NCBI RefSeq assembly: GCF_018130545.1
Contig: NZ_JAFCKF010000008.1
Coordinates: 1-64,000, forward strand
From: Bradyrhizobium tropiciagri
GTDB lineage: Bacteria; Pseudomonadota; Alphaproteobacteria; Rhizobiales; Xanthobacteraceae
DNA: 64,000 nucleotides
Direction of reading: 5' to 3'
In this document: positions 1-8,378 of the stretch, one piece after another
Layout of the letters: the number at the start of each line of letters is the position of its first letter
Numbering within the stretch: the stretch's first letter is position 1
Notes under the pieces: generated by a model
The model's input: the letters and a program-made list of their open reading frames with translations, nothing else
Told to the model about the DNA's origin: nothing
Databases searched by the model: none
Program-made: the position numbers and the translations under genes

Positions 1-96
1 GCGACGTTGATTGCGAAGAAGGCCGGTGCAGCCAGCACCTACACCTTCGACGTCCATCTGCAGGGCGACAACGAGACGGTGTTCTTCGACGTCTAG
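1..96 (+). CDS. C-terminal 31 residues of an unidentified protein
   Basis: An open frame enters from the left edge and stops at TAG 94-96. The visible tail is rich in Thr, Val and Phe and ends in VFFDV, which looks like the last beta strands of a small domain. I do not recognise the family from so little sequence. A terminator-like hairpin follows at 158-190, which supports a real gene end here. Confidence 0.6.
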   Translation, partial: ATLIAKKAGAASTYTFDVHLQGDNETVFFDV

Positions 97-157
97 CTGG
101 TCGCGTCTGCCTTTGCCCGCCGTGAGCGGCGCGCAAATCCCGCATTGAAAGACGACC

Positions 158-190
158 AATCCGCTGTGCGCCTTCGCCGCAGCGGATTTT
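158..190 (+). terminator. Probable terminator of the left-edge gene
   Basis: A 9-bp stem (AATCCGCTG at 158-166 pairing with CAGCGGATT at 180-188) closes a 13-nt loop and runs into a short T stretch. It lies 62 nt after the stop of the left-edge gene and just before the -35 box of the ArsR promoter. Confidence 0.6.
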
Positions 191-191
191 G

Positions 192-219
192 CTTGACCAT
201 ACGCAATCGATTATATAAC
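192..219 (+). promoter_or_regulatory. Predicted promoter of the ArsR/SRPBCC operon
   Basis: CTTGAC at 192-197 and TATAAC at 214-219 are separated by 16 nt, a good match to alphaproteobacterial housekeeping promoters. The -10 box lies inside the operator palindrome at 211-234, so a bound repressor would block polymerase. The start codon of the regulator is 33 nt further on. Confidence 0.65.
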
Positions 220-234
220 ACTATTGTTATATAA
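211..234. promoter_or_regulatory. Operator palindrome, ArsR-type autoregulation
   Basis: TTATATAACA (211-220) and TGTTATATAA (225-234) are a perfect 10-bp inverted repeat around CTAT. The symmetry extends outward with one mismatch to about 207-239. Its overlap with the -10 box and position just upstream of an ArsR-family gene make it the likely autoregulatory site; binding itself is inferred. Confidence 0.7.
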
Positions 235-251
235 CCGATGCGAGATCAAGT

Positions 252-575
252 ATGGCCAACCTCGATGCAGCCTTTTCCGCGCTCGCCGACCCGACCCGCC
301 GGGCGATCCTGGCGCGTCTCGCGTTAGGCGAAGCGACGGTCATGGAGCTGGTCGAGCCGTTCGAGCTGACCCAGCCCGCGATCTCCCGCCATCTCAAGGT
401 GCTCGAGGGCGCCGGCCTGATCGTGCGGCGGATCGAGGGCACCAAGCGGCCGTGCCGGCTCGCGCCGACGGCGGTCACCGAGATCGATCAATGGCTCGGC
501 ATGCTGCGCCGCGCGCTGGAAACCAATTACGACCGGCTGGACGGAGTGCTGGCCGCCATGAAGCCTGAGACGTGA
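252..575 (+). CDS. ArsR-family winged-helix transcriptional regulator
   Basis: This 107-residue protein has the ArsR/SmtB layout: an N-terminal helix with ADPTRRAIL (residues 12-20), a recognition helix region LTQPAISRHLKVL (39-51) and a wing with basic residues near 58-68. No Cys cluster typical of metal sensors is visible, so it belongs with the metal-independent ArsR proteins that are commonly paired with SRPBCC genes. It overlaps or abuts the next gene (stop at 573-575, next start at 587) and is preceded by a perfect palindrome at 211-234 overlapping the promoter, which points to autorepression. The inducing signal is not evident. Confidence 0.92.
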   Translation: MANLDAAFSALADPTRRAILARLALGEATVMELVEPFELTQPAISRHLKVLEGAGLIVRRIEGTKRPCRLAPTAVTEIDQWLGMLRRALETNYDRLDGVLAAMKPET

Positions 576-586
576 AGGGTGTCCCC

Positions 587-1051
587 ATGAGCAAGATGAC
601 GCTGAAGACCGAAGGCGACCACACCATCGTTGTCGTCAGGCGCTTCATCGCGCCTCCGGAGGCGGTGTATCGCGCGCACACCGAGCCGGAGCTGCTGCAG
701 AAATGGCTGCTCGGTCCCGATGGCTGGACCATGCCGGTCTGCATCAGCGAGCTCAGGCCCGGCGGCAAGATCCGTTTCGAATGGTCAAATGGCAAAGGTG
801 GCGACTTCTATCAGACCGGCGAGTATCTCGTGCTCGAGCCGTTCAGCCGCATCGTGCATGTCGGACGGATGCATCTGCCCGATCCGACGCCGGACAATCA
901 TGTCGAGACGCGCTTCGCGCCCGACGGTGGCGGCACTGTGATGACCATGCGGATGACGCTGCCGAACGCGGAGACGCGCGCGGCGATGCTCGCGACCGGC
1001 ATGGAGCACGGCATGGAAGACAGCTATGCTCGGCTCGACCGCATGAGCTGA
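587..1051 (+). CDS. SRPBCC / AHSA1-type ligand-binding domain protein
   Basis: The product (154 residues) has the AHSA1-like START fold signature: an N-terminal FIAPPEAVYRAHTEPELLQKW segment, a glycine-rich PGGKIRFEW turn and a C-terminal amphipathic helix ending near GMEDSYARLDR. Such proteins bind small hydrophobic ligands, and in many bacteria they are co-transcribed with an ArsR regulator as here. I chose ATG 587, preceded by GAAGGG; an in-frame GTG at 572 would overlap the regulator stop by 4 nt and add five residues. Substrate unknown. Confidence 0.9.
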   Translation: MSKMTLKTEGDHTIVVVRRFIAPPEAVYRAHTEPELLQKWLLGPDGWTMPVCISELRPGGKIRFEWSNGKGGDFYQTGEYLVLEPFSRIVHVGRMHLPDPTPDNHVETRFAPDGGGTVMTMRMTLPNAETRAAMLATGMEHGMEDSYARLDRMS

Positions 1052-1068
1052 ACCCGATGTGAGGGACA

Positions 1069-1920
1069 ATGCGCGACCGATTCCTGACCGGTCTGATTGG
1101 CTATCCGATCGCGCATTCGGCGGCGCCTGCGATGCACGAGCGCGCCGCCACAGCGCTCGGCGTCCGCTGCCACTACCAGCTGATCGAGGTGAAGGCGGCC
1201 GGGCGCGACGAGCTGCGTGCGATGCTGGAGGGCATCAGGCGACTCGGCTTTGCCGGCGTCAACGTCACCTTTCCCTACAAGGAGGCAGTGGTCGATCTCA
1301 TCGACGAGCTCGCGCCGGATGCGCGCGCGATCGGCGCGGTCAACACCATCGTCGCCCGTGACGCGCGGCTGGTCGGTCACAACACCGATGCGACCGGATT
1401 CGCGCGTGCGATCGAACCGCGGCTTGCGTCAGCGCCGCGCGGGCCGATCGCGCTGATCGGGGCCGGCGGCGTCGGCAAGGCGATCGCCTTCGCGCTCGCC
1501 GGCCTCGGCGTTGCCGGGGTCAGGATTTTCGATGCCGATGCCGCCAAGGCCGCGCAGCTTGCGGCCCAGTTGGCCGATCGTCATGCGGTGCACGCCGCCA
1601 GCGTCGCGGCGGCGGTGGAAGGCGCGGCAGGTCTCGTCAATGCGACGCCGGTCGGCATGCTGCCGAGCCGCGACACGCCGGTGCCGGACGCGCTGCTGCA
1701 TCCGTCGATGTGGGTCGCCGACGCGGTCTACACGCCGCTCTGGACGCCGCTGCTGACAGCCGCAAAAGCGAGAGGCGCAAGTGTGCTGACCGGACGCGAC
1801 CTCGCGATCAACGCATCGGCCGATGCGTTCAAGCTGTTCACGGGACTGGAGCCGCCGCATGCTGTGATGGGAAATGCGTTCGACGCCGTGATGGCCGCAC
1901 GCTACGCTACGCCCGCCTGA
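1069..1920 (+). CDS. Shikimate/quinate dehydrogenase family enzyme
   Basis: A 283-residue AroE-like NAD(P)-dependent dehydrogenase. The catalytic Lys is in NVTFPYK (K71), the partner Asp in NTDATGF (D107), and the nucleotide loop is GAGGVGKA (131-138). The family reduces 3-dehydroshikimate or oxidises quinate/shikimate. Biosynthetic AroE usually reads NVTxPHK, so FPYK hints at a paralogue with another or broader substrate; that is inference. GAGGGACA gives a good ribosome site for ATG 1069. The gene is followed after 16 nt by a Gfo/Idh/MocA oxidoreductase, suggesting joint action in catabolism of a cyclic polyol or hydroxy acid rather than the aromatic pathway. Confidence 0.85.
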   Translation: MRDRFLTGLIGYPIAHSAAPAMHERAATALGVRCHYQLIEVKAAGRDELRAMLEGIRRLGFAGVNVTFPYKEAVVDLIDELAPDARAIGAVNTIVARDARLVGHNTDATGFARAIEPRLASAPRGPIALIGAGGVGKAIAFALAGLGVAGVRIFDADAAKAAQLAAQLADRHAVHAASVAAAVEGAAGLVNATPVGMLPSRDTPVPDALLHPSMWVADAVYTPLWTPLLTAAKARGASVLTGRDLAINASADAFKLFTGLEPPHAVMGNAFDAVMAARYATPA

Positions 1921-1936
1921 GGGGCGGAGACACATA

Positions 1937-3106
1937 ATGACAAAAATCAGGATCGGTCTGGCCGGCTGCGGCTTCGTGTCCGAGCTGCACATGTATGCGT
2001 ACCGGCGCGTCTATGGCGTTGATGTCGAGGTGAGGGCGGTCGCGGCGCGCGGCGATCATGTCAATGCCTTTGCCCGCAAGCACCGGATTCCGAACGCCTA
2101 TCGCAGCTTCGCCGAGCTGATCGCCGACCGCGAGCTCGACGTCATCGACATCTGTACGCCGCCGAACCTGCACGCCGCGATGATCGTCGAGGCGATGCAG
2201 GCCGGCAAGCACGTGATCTGCGAGAAGCCGTTCAGCGGCTATTTCGGCCGTGAAGGCGACAAGGCGCCGATCGGCAAAAATGTGCCGAAGGCTCTGATGT
2301 ATCAGCGTGTCATGGAAGAGATGGAGGCAACGCGCGCCGCGATCGAAAAGACTGGCAGGCTGTTCATGTATGCCGAGGACTGGATCTACGCTCCGGCGGT
2401 GACCAAGACCGCGGAGATCATCCGCGCCACCGGCGACAAGATCCTGTTCATGAAGGGCGAGGAGAGCCATTCCGGCTCGCATGCGGCGCATGCCGCGGAG
2501 TGGGCGATGACCGGCGGCGGCTCGCTGATCCGGATGGGCTGCCATCCGTTGTCTGCCGTACTCTATCTCAAGCAGGTCGAGGCCCGCGCGCGTGGCGAGA
2601 CCATCACGGTCGCGAGCGTCACCTGCGATGTCGGCAACGTCACCGCCGGCCTCAAGCCGGAGGAGCGCGCCTATATCAAGGCCAATCCGGTCGATGTCGA
2701 GGATTGGGGCACGCTGACCGCGACCTTCTCGGACGGCACCAAGGCCACGGTGTTCTCCGGCGACATGATCATGGGCGGCGTGCGCAATCTGATCGAGACC
2801 TATACGAGCGGCGGCTCGCTGTTCGCCAACATCACGCCGAACACGCACTTAACGAGCTACCAGACCTCAGAGGAGAAGCTCGCGAGCGTCTACATCACCG
2901 AGAAGGTCGACCGCAAAACCGGCTGGCAGTACGTCTGCCTCGAGGAGGAATGGACCCGCGGCTACTTGCAGGAGATCCAGGATTTCATGGAGTGCGTAGC
3001 AACGGGCCGGCAGCCGCTCGCCGATCTCGCGCTGGCGTATGAGACGACGAAGGTGAATTACGCCGGCTATTGGGCGGCGGATGAGGGCAGGCGGGTAGTG
3101 TTGTAG
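1937..3106 (+). CDS. Gfo/Idh/MocA family oxidoreductase
   Basis: 389 residues. The N-terminal Rossmann fold begins IRIGLAGCGFVSELH (nucleotide loop G7-x-x-G10-x-G12), and the family EKP motif carries the likely catalytic Lys (EKPFSG, K97). The C-terminal alpha/beta domain includes GGGSLIRMGCHPL, matching the GG..D/H region that shapes the sugar site. Members oxidise or reduce sugars, inositols and related polyols with NAD(P). It lies 16 nt after the AroE-like gene and probably shares its transcript. The actual substrate cannot be read from sequence. Confidence 0.88.
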   Translation: MTKIRIGLAGCGFVSELHMYAYRRVYGVDVEVRAVAARGDHVNAFARKHRIPNAYRSFAELIADRELDVIDICTPPNLHAAMIVEAMQAGKHVICEKPFSGYFGREGDKAPIGKNVPKALMYQRVMEEMEATRAAIEKTGRLFMYAEDWIYAPAVTKTAEIIRATGDKILFMKGEESHSGSHAAHAAEWAMTGGGSLIRMGCHPLSAVLYLKQVEARARGETITVASVTCDVGNVTAGLKPEERAYIKANPVDVEDWGTLTATFSDGTKATVFSGDMIMGGVRNLIETYTSGGSLFANITPNTHLTSYQTSEEKLASVYITEKVDRKTGWQYVCLEEEWTRGYLQEIQDFMECVATGRQPLADLALAYETTKVNYAGYWAADEGRRVVL

Positions 3107-3157
3107 CCGCGTGCGAGGAGCCGCGTGATTGCTCTGTTCTCGCTTGCTTATGCTAGA

Positions 3158-3266
3158 CCCGTCATCCTGAGGTGCGAGCGGAGCGAGCCTCGAAGGGTGC
3201 GCGGCCCCGCTGGTTGCCGTCGATCCTTCGAGACGCGGCCAAGAGGCCGCTCCTCAGGATGACGGG
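3158..3266. repeat. Dispersed palindrome, CCCGTCATCCTGAGG family, copy 1
   Basis: The ends CCCGTCATCCTGAGG and CCTCAGGATGACGGG are perfect inverted repeats about 109 bp apart, with inner complementary arms (CTCGAAGG / CCTTCGAG). The same element recurs at 32293-32400 and 62112-62258. It fills the convergent gap between the oxidoreductase and the ABC binding protein genes. Confidence 0.85.
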
Positions 3267-3300
3267 ACTAAGCTCCCAACGTGCTGCAAGAGCCGGAAAT

Positions 3301-4611
3301 CTACGCCCCGTACACTGATCCCTTCGGCAACGGAAACACCGGATCCTGCGTCCGGATGTTGGTCGGCCACACCACGGTGATGCGCTCGCCGGCGTTCTGC
3401 ATCACGACCGGGGTCGAGCGCTCGTTCTGGCCGGACATCGGCGTGCCCGGCGGATAGAATTTCACGCCATAGCCCTGGATGGTGCCGCCCGGCGGGATGT
3501 CGACGTCGAGCGCCGCCTTGCGGATGGCCTCGGGATCGAAGCCGCCATATTTCTCCTTGGCGACCGGCAGTACATTGTTGAGCAGGACCCAGGTCTGGTT
3601 GAAGCCCATCGAGCAGTGCGGCGGCACTTCGGTGGCGCTGGTCTTCTCGCGATAGCGCGCGACCATCACCTTGGTGAGGTCGCCGACCCCCGGCGCGAGC
3701 TTGGCCGGATCGAGCAGCTGCGCCGGCACCGGATCGATGTTGCAAAAATTGTCGATGTCGGCGCCGAATGTCGTGCGCAACTTGTCGAGCTGGCTGTAGC
3801 CGGCGCCGGCGCCGAACAGCATCTTGAACTTCAGTCCGCTCTCGCGCGCCTGGCGCAGGAACAGCGTGATGTCGGGGTTGTAACCGGCATGCGAGATGAT
3901 GTCGGCCTTGGCGCGCTTCAATTTGGTCACCAGCACCGAAAGGTCGGGCGCGGAGGCCGAATAGCCTTCCTTGAGCACGACCTGAAGTCCTGCTTCCTTC
4001 GCGAACATCTCGTCGGCTGCGGCGACGCCGACGCCGTAGGGGCCATCCTCATGGATCAGCGCGACCTTGACGTCCTTCGGCTCCATGCCGAGCCTGGCCT
4101 TGGCGTGCTCGCCGAGGAAGCCGCCGAAGGCCTGGCCGTATTGGTCGGAATGGATCTGGGCGCGGAACACGTATTGCAGGTTCTTGTCCTTGAACACGGC
4201 GGTCGAGACCGCGGTCGTGATCCAGAGGATCCGCTTCTGCTGCTCGACCTTGGCGGCAAGCGGCACCGCGTGCGAGCTCGCGAATACGCCGTTGAGGATG
4301 TCGACCTTCTCCTGGTCGATCAGCCGATTGGCCTCGTTGATCGCGACATCAGGCTTGCTCTGGGAATCGACATTGACCGGCGCGATCTTGTATTTGCCGC
4401 CGACGCCGCCCTTCTCGTTGACGAGATCGATCGCGATCTGGGTGCCGATCGAGGAGGCGACCGAGCCGCCGGCCGCGAACGGGCCGGTCAAATCATAGAT
4501 CACGCCGATCCGGACCGTCTCGGCCTGCGCCTGCGCGCGTGTCCAATCGAAGCTGAAAGCAGCGGCGGCAGCCGCTGAAGTCTTCAGCAGTGTCCTGCGT
4601 GAAGTCGGCAT
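3301..4611 (-). CDS. ABC transporter substrate-binding protein, branched-chain amino-acid type
   Basis: The 436-residue product begins with a twin-arginine signal (SRRTLLK at residues 4-10, then an Ala-rich stretch to about AQA) and continues with VRIGVIYDLTGPFAAGG, the opening of the type I periplasmic binding (LivJ/K-like) fold. It therefore acts in the periplasm for an importer of amino acids, amides or aromatic acids. No permease or ATPase gene is next to it, so its partner system must be elsewhere. The ligand is unknown; the operon at 41.6-46.5 kb carries its own binding protein. Confidence 0.9.
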   Translation of the reverse strand: MPTSRRTLLKTSAAAAAAFSFDWTRAQAQAETVRIGVIYDLTGPFAAGGSVASSIGTQIAIDLVNEKGGVGGKYKIAPVNVDSQSKPDVAINEANRLIDQEKVDILNGVFASSHAVPLAAKVEQQKRILWITTAVSTAVFKDKNLQYVFRAQIHSDQYGQAFGGFLGEHAKARLGMEPKDVKVALIHEDGPYGVGVAAADEMFAKEAGLQVVLKEGYSASAPDLSVLVTKLKRAKADIISHAGYNPDITLFLRQARESGLKFKMLFGAGAGYSQLDKLRTTFGADIDNFCNIDPVPAQLLDPAKLAPGVGDLTKVMVARYREKTSATEVPPHCSMGFNQTWVLLNNVLPVAKEKYGGFDPEAIRKAALDVDIPPGGTIQGYGVKFYPPGTPMSGQNERSTPVVMQNAGERITVVWPTNIRTQDPVFPLPKGSVYGA

Positions 4612-4745
4612 CGCGTCCTCCCCTGAAACCGTCGCTTGTGTGACGGGTTTATTTTTCGCGGAGTATTGGGAGCAGGCGGCGGAATGTCAACGCGGCTCGC
4701 GGGTGCTGCGGCTCGCTCATTGGTAGGGGGAGCTCGCCTTTCTTA

Positions 4746-4887
4746 CGTCGTCCCGGCGTAAGCCGGGACCCATTGCCCCGAATGCAAATTGTTGTGCGAC
4801 GCTGGAGCCGCAGTCCCTCTCACAACACGACCCTGTGGTTATGGGTCCCGGCCCCCGTGCGCAATTGCGCACTAGGCCGGGACGACG
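4746..4887. repeat. GTCGTCCC-family dispersed palindrome, copy 1
   Basis: Left end CGTCGTCCCGGC-GTAA-GCCGGGACCCAT forms a small hairpin. The right end is TTATGGGTCCCGGC...GCCGGGACGACG, with the palindrome GTGCGCAATTGCGCAC (4857-4872) placed in its loop. The interior (TTGTGCGACGCTGGAGCCGCAGTCCC) is shared with copies at 8893, 10473 and 63758. Confidence 0.85.
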
Positions 4888-4908
4888 ACGGTGGTGGACT
4901 GCGTGAGC

Positions 4909-6465
4909 CTACTCCATCACCGCGGCATGATCCGACGGCGCCGACTGCGCGCGCAATGCGGTCTTGGTCGAGCCGATCATCAGCGCGAGCGGGATCGAGA
5001 CCAGGATGAAGATCATCACCAGCTGATAGTCGTGCGAGAACGCGATGATCTGCGACTGTGCTGCCACCATCCGGTCGGCCATCGCACGGCCGGCGTCGGT
5101 GTTGAGGTTAATCATCCCTGACACGTCGGGCATCTGCAGCGCGTGGTTGAACGGGTTGATCTGTTCCGACAGTTTCGCGTAGATCCGCCGTCCGCCTTCC
5201 GTCAGCTGCGCGATCACGATCGAGATGCCGACCGAGCTCGCGACGTTGCGTAGCAGCGTCAGCATCGAGGTGCCGTCGGTGCGCAGATGGTTGGGCAGCG
5301 TCAGGAACGCCACCGTCGACAGCGGAACGAAGACGAGGCCGAAGCCGAAACCCTGGATCACGCTGACGACGATGATCTCGTTCGCCTGCGTCATGTCGGT
5401 CCAGCCGGTCATCTGGAACAGCGACGCCGCGGTCAGCCCGAGGCCGGAGATGATCAGCGTGCGCGCCTCGATGTAGCGCATCAGGCGGCCGACCAGCATC
5501 ATCGCGACGAAGGTGCCGAAGCCGCGCGTCGCCAGCAGCAGGCCGGCAGTGATGATCGGATAGCCGACCACGTTCTGCAGGTAGGGCGAGGACAGCGCCA
5601 TGGTCGAATACAGCACGAGCCCCATCACCGTCATGAACACGCAGCCGCCGAGGAAATTCTTGTCCTTGAACAGCGCGAACTGGATGAACGGCCGGCTGGT
5701 GGTCAGCGAATGGGCGAAGAAATAATAGAAGCCGACTGCGGAGATGATGAATTCGATCATGATCTCGTTGGATTCCAGCCAGCCGAGCTGCTCGCCACGG
5801 TCGAGCGCGAGCTGCAGCGAGCCGATCGCGATTGCGAGGGCGCCGAAGCCGAACCAGTCGAAGCGCAGATTGAGGTCCTGCTTGGTCTCGTCCATGAACA
5901 CGGCAAGGCCGAGCACGGTGATCGCGCCGAACGGCAGATTGACGAAGAACACCCAGTGCCAGGAATAGGTCTCGGTCAGCCACGCGCCCAATGACGGCCC
6001 CATGATCGGGCCCATCATCACGCCCATGCCCCAGATCGACATCGCTTTCGCCCGCTCATGCAGCGCGTAGGAGTCGAGCATCACCGCCTGCGACAGCGGC
6101 ACCAACGCGGCGCCGAACACGCCTTGCAGCAGGCGGAACAGCACCATCTGGTTGATGTCCTGCGCCAGGCCGCACAGCACCGAGGCGAGGGTGAAGCCGG
6201 CCGAGCAGATGATGAAGATGCGCTTGCGGCCGTAGCGGTTGGCGATCCAGCCCACCGGCGCGGTCATGATCGCGGCCGCGACGATGTAGGAGGTCAGCAC
6301 CCAGTTGATCTGGTCCTGCGAGGCCGACAGCGAGCCCTGCATATAGGGCAGCGCGACGTTGGCGATCGTGGTGTCGAGCGCCTGCATGATCGTCGCGGTC
6401 ATCGCGCAGATCGTCACCATGTTCCGGCGCATGCCGGGCACGGCTGATGGTGACGGTGCATTCAT
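4909..6465 (-). CDS. emrB: DHA2-family drug efflux permease (EmrB-like)
   Basis: 518 residues with about 14 hydrophobic segments and the MFS motif region NRYGRKRIFI after the second segment, as in EmrB/QacA-type H+ antiporters. In Gram-negative bacteria such permeases work with an EmrA membrane-fusion protein and an outer-membrane channel to expel hydrophobic toxicants. The fusion-protein gene lies 104 nt upstream on the same strand, after a MarR gene, forming a classical marR-emrA-emrB order. A short hairpin repeat sits between emrA and emrB. No outer-membrane gene is in the window. Confidence 0.92.
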   Translation of the reverse strand: MNAPSPSAVPGMRRNMVTICAMTATIMQALDTTIANVALPYMQGSLSASQDQINWVLTSYIVAAAIMTAPVGWIANRYGRKRIFIICSAGFTLASVLCGLAQDINQMVLFRLLQGVFGAALVPLSQAVMLDSYALHERAKAMSIWGMGVMMGPIMGPSLGAWLTETYSWHWVFFVNLPFGAITVLGLAVFMDETKQDLNLRFDWFGFGALAIAIGSLQLALDRGEQLGWLESNEIMIEFIISAVGFYYFFAHSLTTSRPFIQFALFKDKNFLGGCVFMTVMGLVLYSTMALSSPYLQNVVGYPIITAGLLLATRGFGTFVAMMLVGRLMRYIEARTLIISGLGLTAASLFQMTGWTDMTQANEIIVVSVIQGFGFGLVFVPLSTVAFLTLPNHLRTDGTSMLTLLRNVASSVGISIVIAQLTEGGRRIYAKLSEQINPFNHALQMPDVSGMINLNTDAGRAMADRMVAAQSQIIAFSHDYQLVMIFILVSIPLALMIGSTKTALRAQSAPSDHAAVME

Positions 6466-6498
6466 TCAGTTCAGTCCTGGTTCAGCGATCTTAATCGC

Positions 6499-6522
6499 CT
6501 CCCCCGCAAGCGGGAGAGGGAA
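6499..6522. repeat. Short CCTCCCCCGC-AA-GCGGGAGAGG hairpin
   Basis: A small GC-rich inverted repeat between emrA and emrB. Related sequences occur at 25924-25943, 60128-60148 and in the 51.5-kb composite repeat, so it is a dispersed minor repeat. It could attenuate emrB expression, but it has no T tract. Confidence 0.5.
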
Positions 6523-6569
6523 CGCGCTATCTCTGCGGTCGGCAAACACGACCTGAATTCGCAAGGTCT

Positions 6570-7742
6570 CTACTGGTGATCCGGGTGCGCGGAGGCCGAG
6601 CCCATTCCAAGCAGGCCGGCCAGCGAGCGGCGGTGGTTGGTGTCGATCGTCGCGTAGACGCTCATGCCGGCCTTCAGCTTCTTCACGAACGGATCGTTCT
6701 CGTCGAAATAGATCCGCACCGGCACGCGCTGCACCACCTTGACGAAGTTGCCGGTGGCGTTCTGCGGCGGCAGGATCGCGAACTGCGCGCCGGTGCCCGG
6801 CGACAGCGAGCCGATCTTGCCCTTGAACTGATGGTTCGGGAATGCGTCGACATCGAGCTCAACCGGCTGGCCGACCGCGACATAGGTGAAGTCGCTTTCC
6901 TTCGGATTGGCGTCGACCCAGGGATGGTCGACGTCGATCACCGAGAACACCGGCGCGCCCGCAGTGACGAAGCGGCCGAGCTGGATCTGGTCGACCTGGG
7001 TCGCGACGCCGTCCATCGGCGCGCGCAGCACGGTGTGATCGAGATTGCGCTGGGCGTCGTCGAGCTTGGCCTTGGCCTGGGCATAGGCCGGGAATTGCTC
7101 GATCGGCAGGTCGACATCGCCGAGCAGCTGCGTCTTGTCCTTTGAGATCTGCTGCTTGATGTATTGCGCCAGGCTCTCGGCGGTCACCTGCGCGTTGGCC
7201 GCGTTGTCGAGGTCGAGCTGCGAGCCGAAATTCTGCTTGGCGAGCGTCGACTTGCGCTCGACGTCGCGCTTCTTCAGTTCGATGCTCTGCTGGGCGAATT
7301 CCAGCATCCTGGTGTTGATCTTGATGTTGTCGACCAGCGTGTCATAGGTGGTTCTGGTCTGGTCGAGCGCGGCCTTGGCCTGCGCGACCGCGAGGCGGAA
7401 CGGCACCGGATCGATCTCGAATAGCTCGTCGCCCTTCTTGACGTGCTGGCCTTCCTTGACGACGATCTTGTCGATCTTGCCGGAGATTTCCGGCGTGATC
7501 AGCACCTTCTGTGCGCCGACATAGGCGTCGTCGGTGCCGACATAGCGCCCGCCATTGAGATAGAACACGATGCCGCCGATCGCAGCCGCGGTCGGCAGCA
7601 CGACGAGCAGCAGCACGCGGCGATAGCGCCGCAGTCCTGCCATCAGGCGACGGCGCGGCGCGCGGCTGGCCTTGCCGGCCGGCACGTGTGCGTCCGGATT
7701 GCTCTTCTGCTCGGGAGCCAGCTTGAGGACGGGTTCAGCCAT
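6570..7742 (-). CDS. emrA: HlyD/EmrA-family membrane fusion protein
   Basis: 390 residues: a basic cytoplasmic N-terminus, one membrane segment (VLLLVVLPTAAAIGGIVFYL, about residues 45-64), a lipoyl-like half domain (YVGTDDAYVGAQKVLITPEISG), a coiled-coil hairpin and the second lipoyl half plus beta barrel. It links the EmrB permease to an outer-membrane channel. I start it at ATG 7742, which overlaps the MarR stop (7735-7737) by 8 nt; the longer in-frame extension upstream is the antisense of nothing but the out-of-frame marR coding sequence. Translational coupling with marR is likely. Confidence 0.92.
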   Translation of the reverse strand: MAEPVLKLAPEQKSNPDAHVPAGKASRAPRRRLMAGLRRYRRVLLLVVLPTAAAIGGIVFYLNGGRYVGTDDAYVGAQKVLITPEISGKIDKIVVKEGQHVKKGDELFEIDPVPFRLAVAQAKAALDQTRTTYDTLVDNIKINTRMLEFAQQSIELKKRDVERKSTLAKQNFGSQLDLDNAANAQVTAESLAQYIKQQISKDKTQLLGDVDLPIEQFPAYAQAKAKLDDAQRNLDHTVLRAPMDGVATQVDQIQLGRFVTAGAPVFSVIDVDHPWVDANPKESDFTYVAVGQPVELDVDAFPNHQFKGKIGSLSPGTGAQFAILPPQNATGNFVKVVQRVPVRIYFDENDPFVKKLKAGMSVYATIDTNHRRSLAGLLGMGSASAHPDHQ

Positions 7743-8214
7743 AGCGCTGTTCCTTTCGGGAGGGTTCGCCGGCTGGGCTTTGGATGGCATTGCGAACGTT
7801 TTCCTTGATCGATTCCAATTGAGTGAGCAGGCGATGCGCATCAGCGGGGCTGATGCCCTCGAGCGCGGTCGCGGTGATTTCGGAGCGGAGGCCGGCGAGC
7901 TTGCCGAGCAGCGGGCGGGCGGCCTTCTTCAGATAGAGGCGGTTGACGCGGCGGTCGTTCTCGTCGCTGCGGCGCTCGATCCAGCCATTGTCGCAGAGCT
8001 TGTCGATCAACCGTGTCAGCGTGATCGGCTGCATCTCGAGCAACTCGGCGAGCTCGGTCTGCTTCATGCCCTCGTTGCGCTCGATCCGGAACAACACGGC
8101 CCATTGCGCGCGGGTGATGCCGTAGCGCGCGGCCTCCTTGTCGGCATAGACGCGGATCAGCCGGAACAGTTCGCCCAGCGTAAACATGAACTCCGTGTCC
8201 ACGGAACCGCGCAT
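7735..8214 (-). CDS. MarR-family transcriptional regulator of the Emr efflux operon
   Basis: 159 residues with the MarR winged helix: KQTELAELLEMQPITLTRLIDKL (recognition helix) followed by the wing ERRSDENDRRVNRLYL. ATG 8214 is preceded by GGAGG at 8223-8227 with 8-nt spacing, so I prefer it to ATG 8229, which would overlap the ribosome site. A near-perfect dyad at 8236-8264 lies 22 nt upstream and is the likely autoregulatory operator. It is the first gene of a marR-emrA-emrB operon and probably responds to phenolic or hydrophobic toxicants. Confidence 0.92.
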   Translation of the reverse strand: MRGSVDTEFMFTLGELFRLIRVYADKEAARYGITRAQWAVLFRIERNEGMKQTELAELLEMQPITLTRLIDKLCDNGWIERRSDENDRRVNRLYLKKAARPLLGKLAGLRSEITATALEGISPADAHRLLTQLESIKENVRNAIQSPAGEPSRKEQRYG

Positions 8215-8235
8215 CGATCGTACCTCCATAAGCTT

Positions 8236-8264
8236 GGAATATAATAAGCTTGCTTATTAATTCC
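8236..8264. promoter_or_regulatory. Operator dyad of the marR-emrAB operon
   Basis: TAATAAGC (8242-8249) and GCTTATTA (8252-8259) are perfect inverted arms around TT, flanked by GGAAT (8236-8240) and ATTCC (8260-8264), which extend the symmetry with a one-base offset. The AT-rich dyad in a GC-rich genome just upstream of marR fits a MarR operator; binding is inferred. Confidence 0.7.
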
Positions 8265-8378
8265 GCACGTCGGGTTAACGGAGGGCTGCTCCGCATTGCG
8301 GGCATGGCTGCATGGCGGCGGGGTATTGGGTGGGGCCGGGCTATGGGAACGGGCGCGAAAATGCTACATATCGAGGCA

